Positions 62,479 to 64,000 of a stretch of 64,000 nucleotides of DNA are shown here, one piece after another. The stretch spans positions 62,001 through 126,000 of the forward strand of contig NZ_JBPWOA010000005.1 of the NCBI RefSeq assembly GCF_051781005.1, in the 5' to 3' direction. Within the stretch, counting starts at the first letter, position 1; each line of letters opens with the position of its first letter. A program made the position numbers and the translations under genes. The notes under the pieces were generated by a model. The model ran no database searches. It saw only the letters and a list, made by a program, of their open reading frames with translations, and was not told the DNA's origin. Source of the stretch: Anabaena sp051781005 (GTDB taxonomy: Bacteria; Cyanobacteriota; Cyanobacteriia; Cyanobacteriales; Nostocaceae).

Positions 62479-64000
62479 ATGAAACTGACACCACGAAAGT
62501 CCAAAAAAAAATATCAGTTAGATATGACGTTTTCTCAGAATCTGGGTGAAAAACAAAAAGCTCTGTCTAGAGTCATTGCCCACATTCGTGAGTCTTTAGA
62601 TATAAACACTATCTTCAAAATTACAGTTACAGAAATTCGTCAGTTGCTTAACACAGATAGGGTTGGGGTATTTCGCTTTTATCCTGATTTGGAATGGGAA
62701 GGCGAATTTATCTATGAAGATGTAGGAACAGAATCAGTTTCCATCTTAGCCACTAAACTGCATGACCACTGCTTTGCACAGGAGTTTATCCAACTTTATC
62801 GGGAAGGGAGAATTAAGGCAATATCGGATATTTATCAAGATGTTGCTAGTGATTGCCATGTGAAAATGTTAGAAAAATTCCAAGTCCGTGCCAATATAGC
62901 TGTCCCCCTGATGAAATGTCAGGATTTATGGGGTTTGCTGTGTATTCATCAGTGTAGTGGACCTCGGCAATGGGAAGCATCGGAAATTGAATTTGTGAAA
63001 TTAATTGCCGAACATCTGGGAGTTGCCTTACAGCAAGCAGATTACATAGAACAAATGAAACTACAATCTGCACAACTTGCACAAGCTAAAGCCAGAGAAA
63101 AAGCAGCAGAATGGCAAAAAACCATAGCTAGAACTATCGAAAAAATTCGCCAGTCTCTAGACTTAGAAAACATTTTCCGCACCACTACCGAAGAACTCAG
63201 AAAGTTACTGAATAGCGATCGCGTCGCTATCTATCGCTTCAATCCCGATTGGAGTGGTGAATTCGTATTTGAGGCTGTCACCGAGGGTTGGGTTACTCTC
63301 ATGGAAGAACAGTTAAAACAACCAGAATTAGCAGAAAATATCAGTGAATGCCTATTAAAAGATTTAATTGAACCTTCTACTGATACATACCTACAAAATA
63401 CAGGAGGTGGTCAGTTTGCTAAAGGTGAAGTATATCGTGTTTGTAATGATATTTATAATGCCGGATTTAGCGACTGTTACATCAAAGTTTTAGAAAGCTA
63501 TCAAGCGAAGGCTTATGTAATTATTGCTATCCTTTATAATCATAAAATTTGGGGCTTATTAGCAGTTTATCAAAACACAGAAACCCGTGATTGGCAAGAA
63601 GATGAAGTCTACTTACTCACCCAAGTTAGTTCACAATTTGGTGTAGCTTTGCAGCAAGCAGAATTGTTGAAACAGACACAACGTCAAAAAGAAGAAATTG
63701 CTCAAACTCTGAAAGAATTGCAGGAAACTCAAAGCCAGTTAATTCAAAGTGAAAAAATGGCTGCTTTAGGACAGTTAGTAGCTGGAGTAGCTCATGAAAT
63801 TAACAACCCAATTAGTTTTATTTATGGTAATATACCTTATGTTAATAATTATGCTCAAGATTTACTAAAATTCATACATCTTTACCAAGAAAGCTATCCT
63901 CAACAAACAGCAGAAATTCAACAGCAAGTAGCGTCTCTAGATTTAGATTTTATTGCCGATGATTTGCCAAAAATGCTCAATTCCATGATGAGTGGGGCTA
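62479..64000 (+). CDS. GAF-domain sensor histidine kinase (3' end outside window)
   Basis: At least 507 residues; the frame is open to the window edge. Starts ATG at 62479 (MKLTPRKSKKKYQLDM). Two GAF-like domains (about 35-190 and 215-395) each begin with a helix and have LLNTDRVGVFRFYPD and LLNSDRVAIYRFNPDW, the pattern of cyanobacterial phytochrome-like GAF domains. No obvious bilin-binding Cys was found at the usual CH position. A coiled coil (QRQKEEIAQTLKELQETQSQ) leads to the HisKA core GQLVAGVAHEINNPISF with the phosphoacceptor His. The ATPase domain lies beyond the window. Confidence 0.88.
   Translation, partial: MKLTPRKSKKKYQLDMTFSQNLGEKQKALSRVIAHIRESLDINTIFKITVTEIRQLLNTDRVGVFRFYPDLEWEGEFIYEDVGTESVSILATKLHDHCFAQEFIQLYREGRIKAISDIYQDVASDCHVKMLEKFQVRANIAVPLMKCQDLWGLLCIHQCSGPRQWEASEIEFVKLIAEHLGVALQQADYIEQMKLQSAQLAQAKAREKAAEWQKTIARTIEKIRQSLDLENIFRTTTEELRKLLNSDRVAIYRFNPDWSGEFVFEAVTEGWVTLMEEQLKQPELAENISECLLKDLIEPSTDTYLQNTGGGQFAKGEVYRVCNDIYNAGFSDCYIKVLESYQAKAYVIIAILYNHKIWGLLAVYQNTETRDWQEDEVYLLTQVSSQFGVALQQAELLKQTQRQKEEIAQTLKELQETQSQLIQSEKMAALGQLVAGVAHEINNPISFIYGNIPYVNNYAQDLLKFIHLYQESYPQQTAEIQQQVASLDLDFIADDLPKMLNSMMSGA

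Overview
The window looks like a chromosomal segment of a filamentous, heterocyst-type cyanobacterium (Nostocales; Nostoc/Anabaena relatives). The reasons are: AT-rich DNA with many GCGATCGC (HIP1) octamers; oxygenic-photosynthesis genes (petH with a phycobilisome-linker domain, prk, psb27, petN, ndhD1, ndhF1, rbcR); a CAAD-domain protein; and the heptameric short tandem repeats and palindromic intergenic repeats typical of this order. No rRNA, tRNA, CRISPR array, prophage or intact insertion sequence was recognised.

Layout. 0.1-1.1 kb: an Rpn-type nuclease pseudogene broken by three separate lesions, one of them a 160-bp MITE-like insertion. 1.2-8.6 kb: a Ser/Thr kinase, an alpha/beta hydrolase, a two-domain SagB-like oxidoreductase, a PhoD-like phosphatase and a divergent proteasome-like protein. 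9.1-21.4 kb: mostly core genes (pcrA-type helicase, a sensor kinase, a CAAD protein, hom, petH, prk, metK, a pentapeptide-repeat protein). petH and prk are divergent across about 0.8 kb. 21.7-26.3 kb: epoxide-hydrolase-like enzyme, GHL10-type glycosidase, DUF2358 protein, WD40 protein.

26.9-32.3 kb: ndhD1 and two membrane glycosyltransferases, all on the minus strand. 32.5-36.7 kb: cofH, psb27, a second GHL10 protein and a membrane protein. 36.8-39.5 kb: accessory in character, with an alpha/beta hydrolase cut by one amber codon and a tight two-gene cassette of unknown function. 39.6-46.2 kb: GGDEF protein, polA, a Cof-type HAD phosphatase and a free-standing DALR-domain protein. 46.5-51.9 kb: a Crp-family regulator and a minus-strand group of a Ser/Thr kinase, two membrane-anchored solute-binding proteins sharing one anchor sequence, and a nitroreductase.

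52.1-57.3 kb: rbcR, an NnrU/Z-ISO-type protein, a thioredoxin-like protein and ndhF1. 57.5-64.0 kb: a GT39-type protein, a GT2-GtrA protein, an exonuclease, a small membrane protein, petN with a small downstream membrane protein, and a GAF-domain sensor histidine kinase that runs off the window.

How the genes relate. Several serve photosynthetic electron flow and carbon fixation: petH passes electrons from ferredoxin to NADP, prk uses ATP in the Calvin cycle, ndhD1 and ndhF1 are proton-pumping NDH-1 subunits, petN is part of cytochrome b6f, psb27 assists photosystem II assembly, and rbcR is a LysR-type regulator of carbon-fixation genes. ndhD1 and ndhF1 lie 27 kb apart in opposite orientation, which one inversion could explain. 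The most notable unexplained items are the proteasome-like Ntn-hydrolase homologue at 7.5-8.55 kb and the cassette at 37.9-39.5 kb. A recurrent theme is small intergenic repeats inserted into, or expanded within, coding sequences (Rpn pseudogene, GT-C protein, DALR protein, PetH linker).
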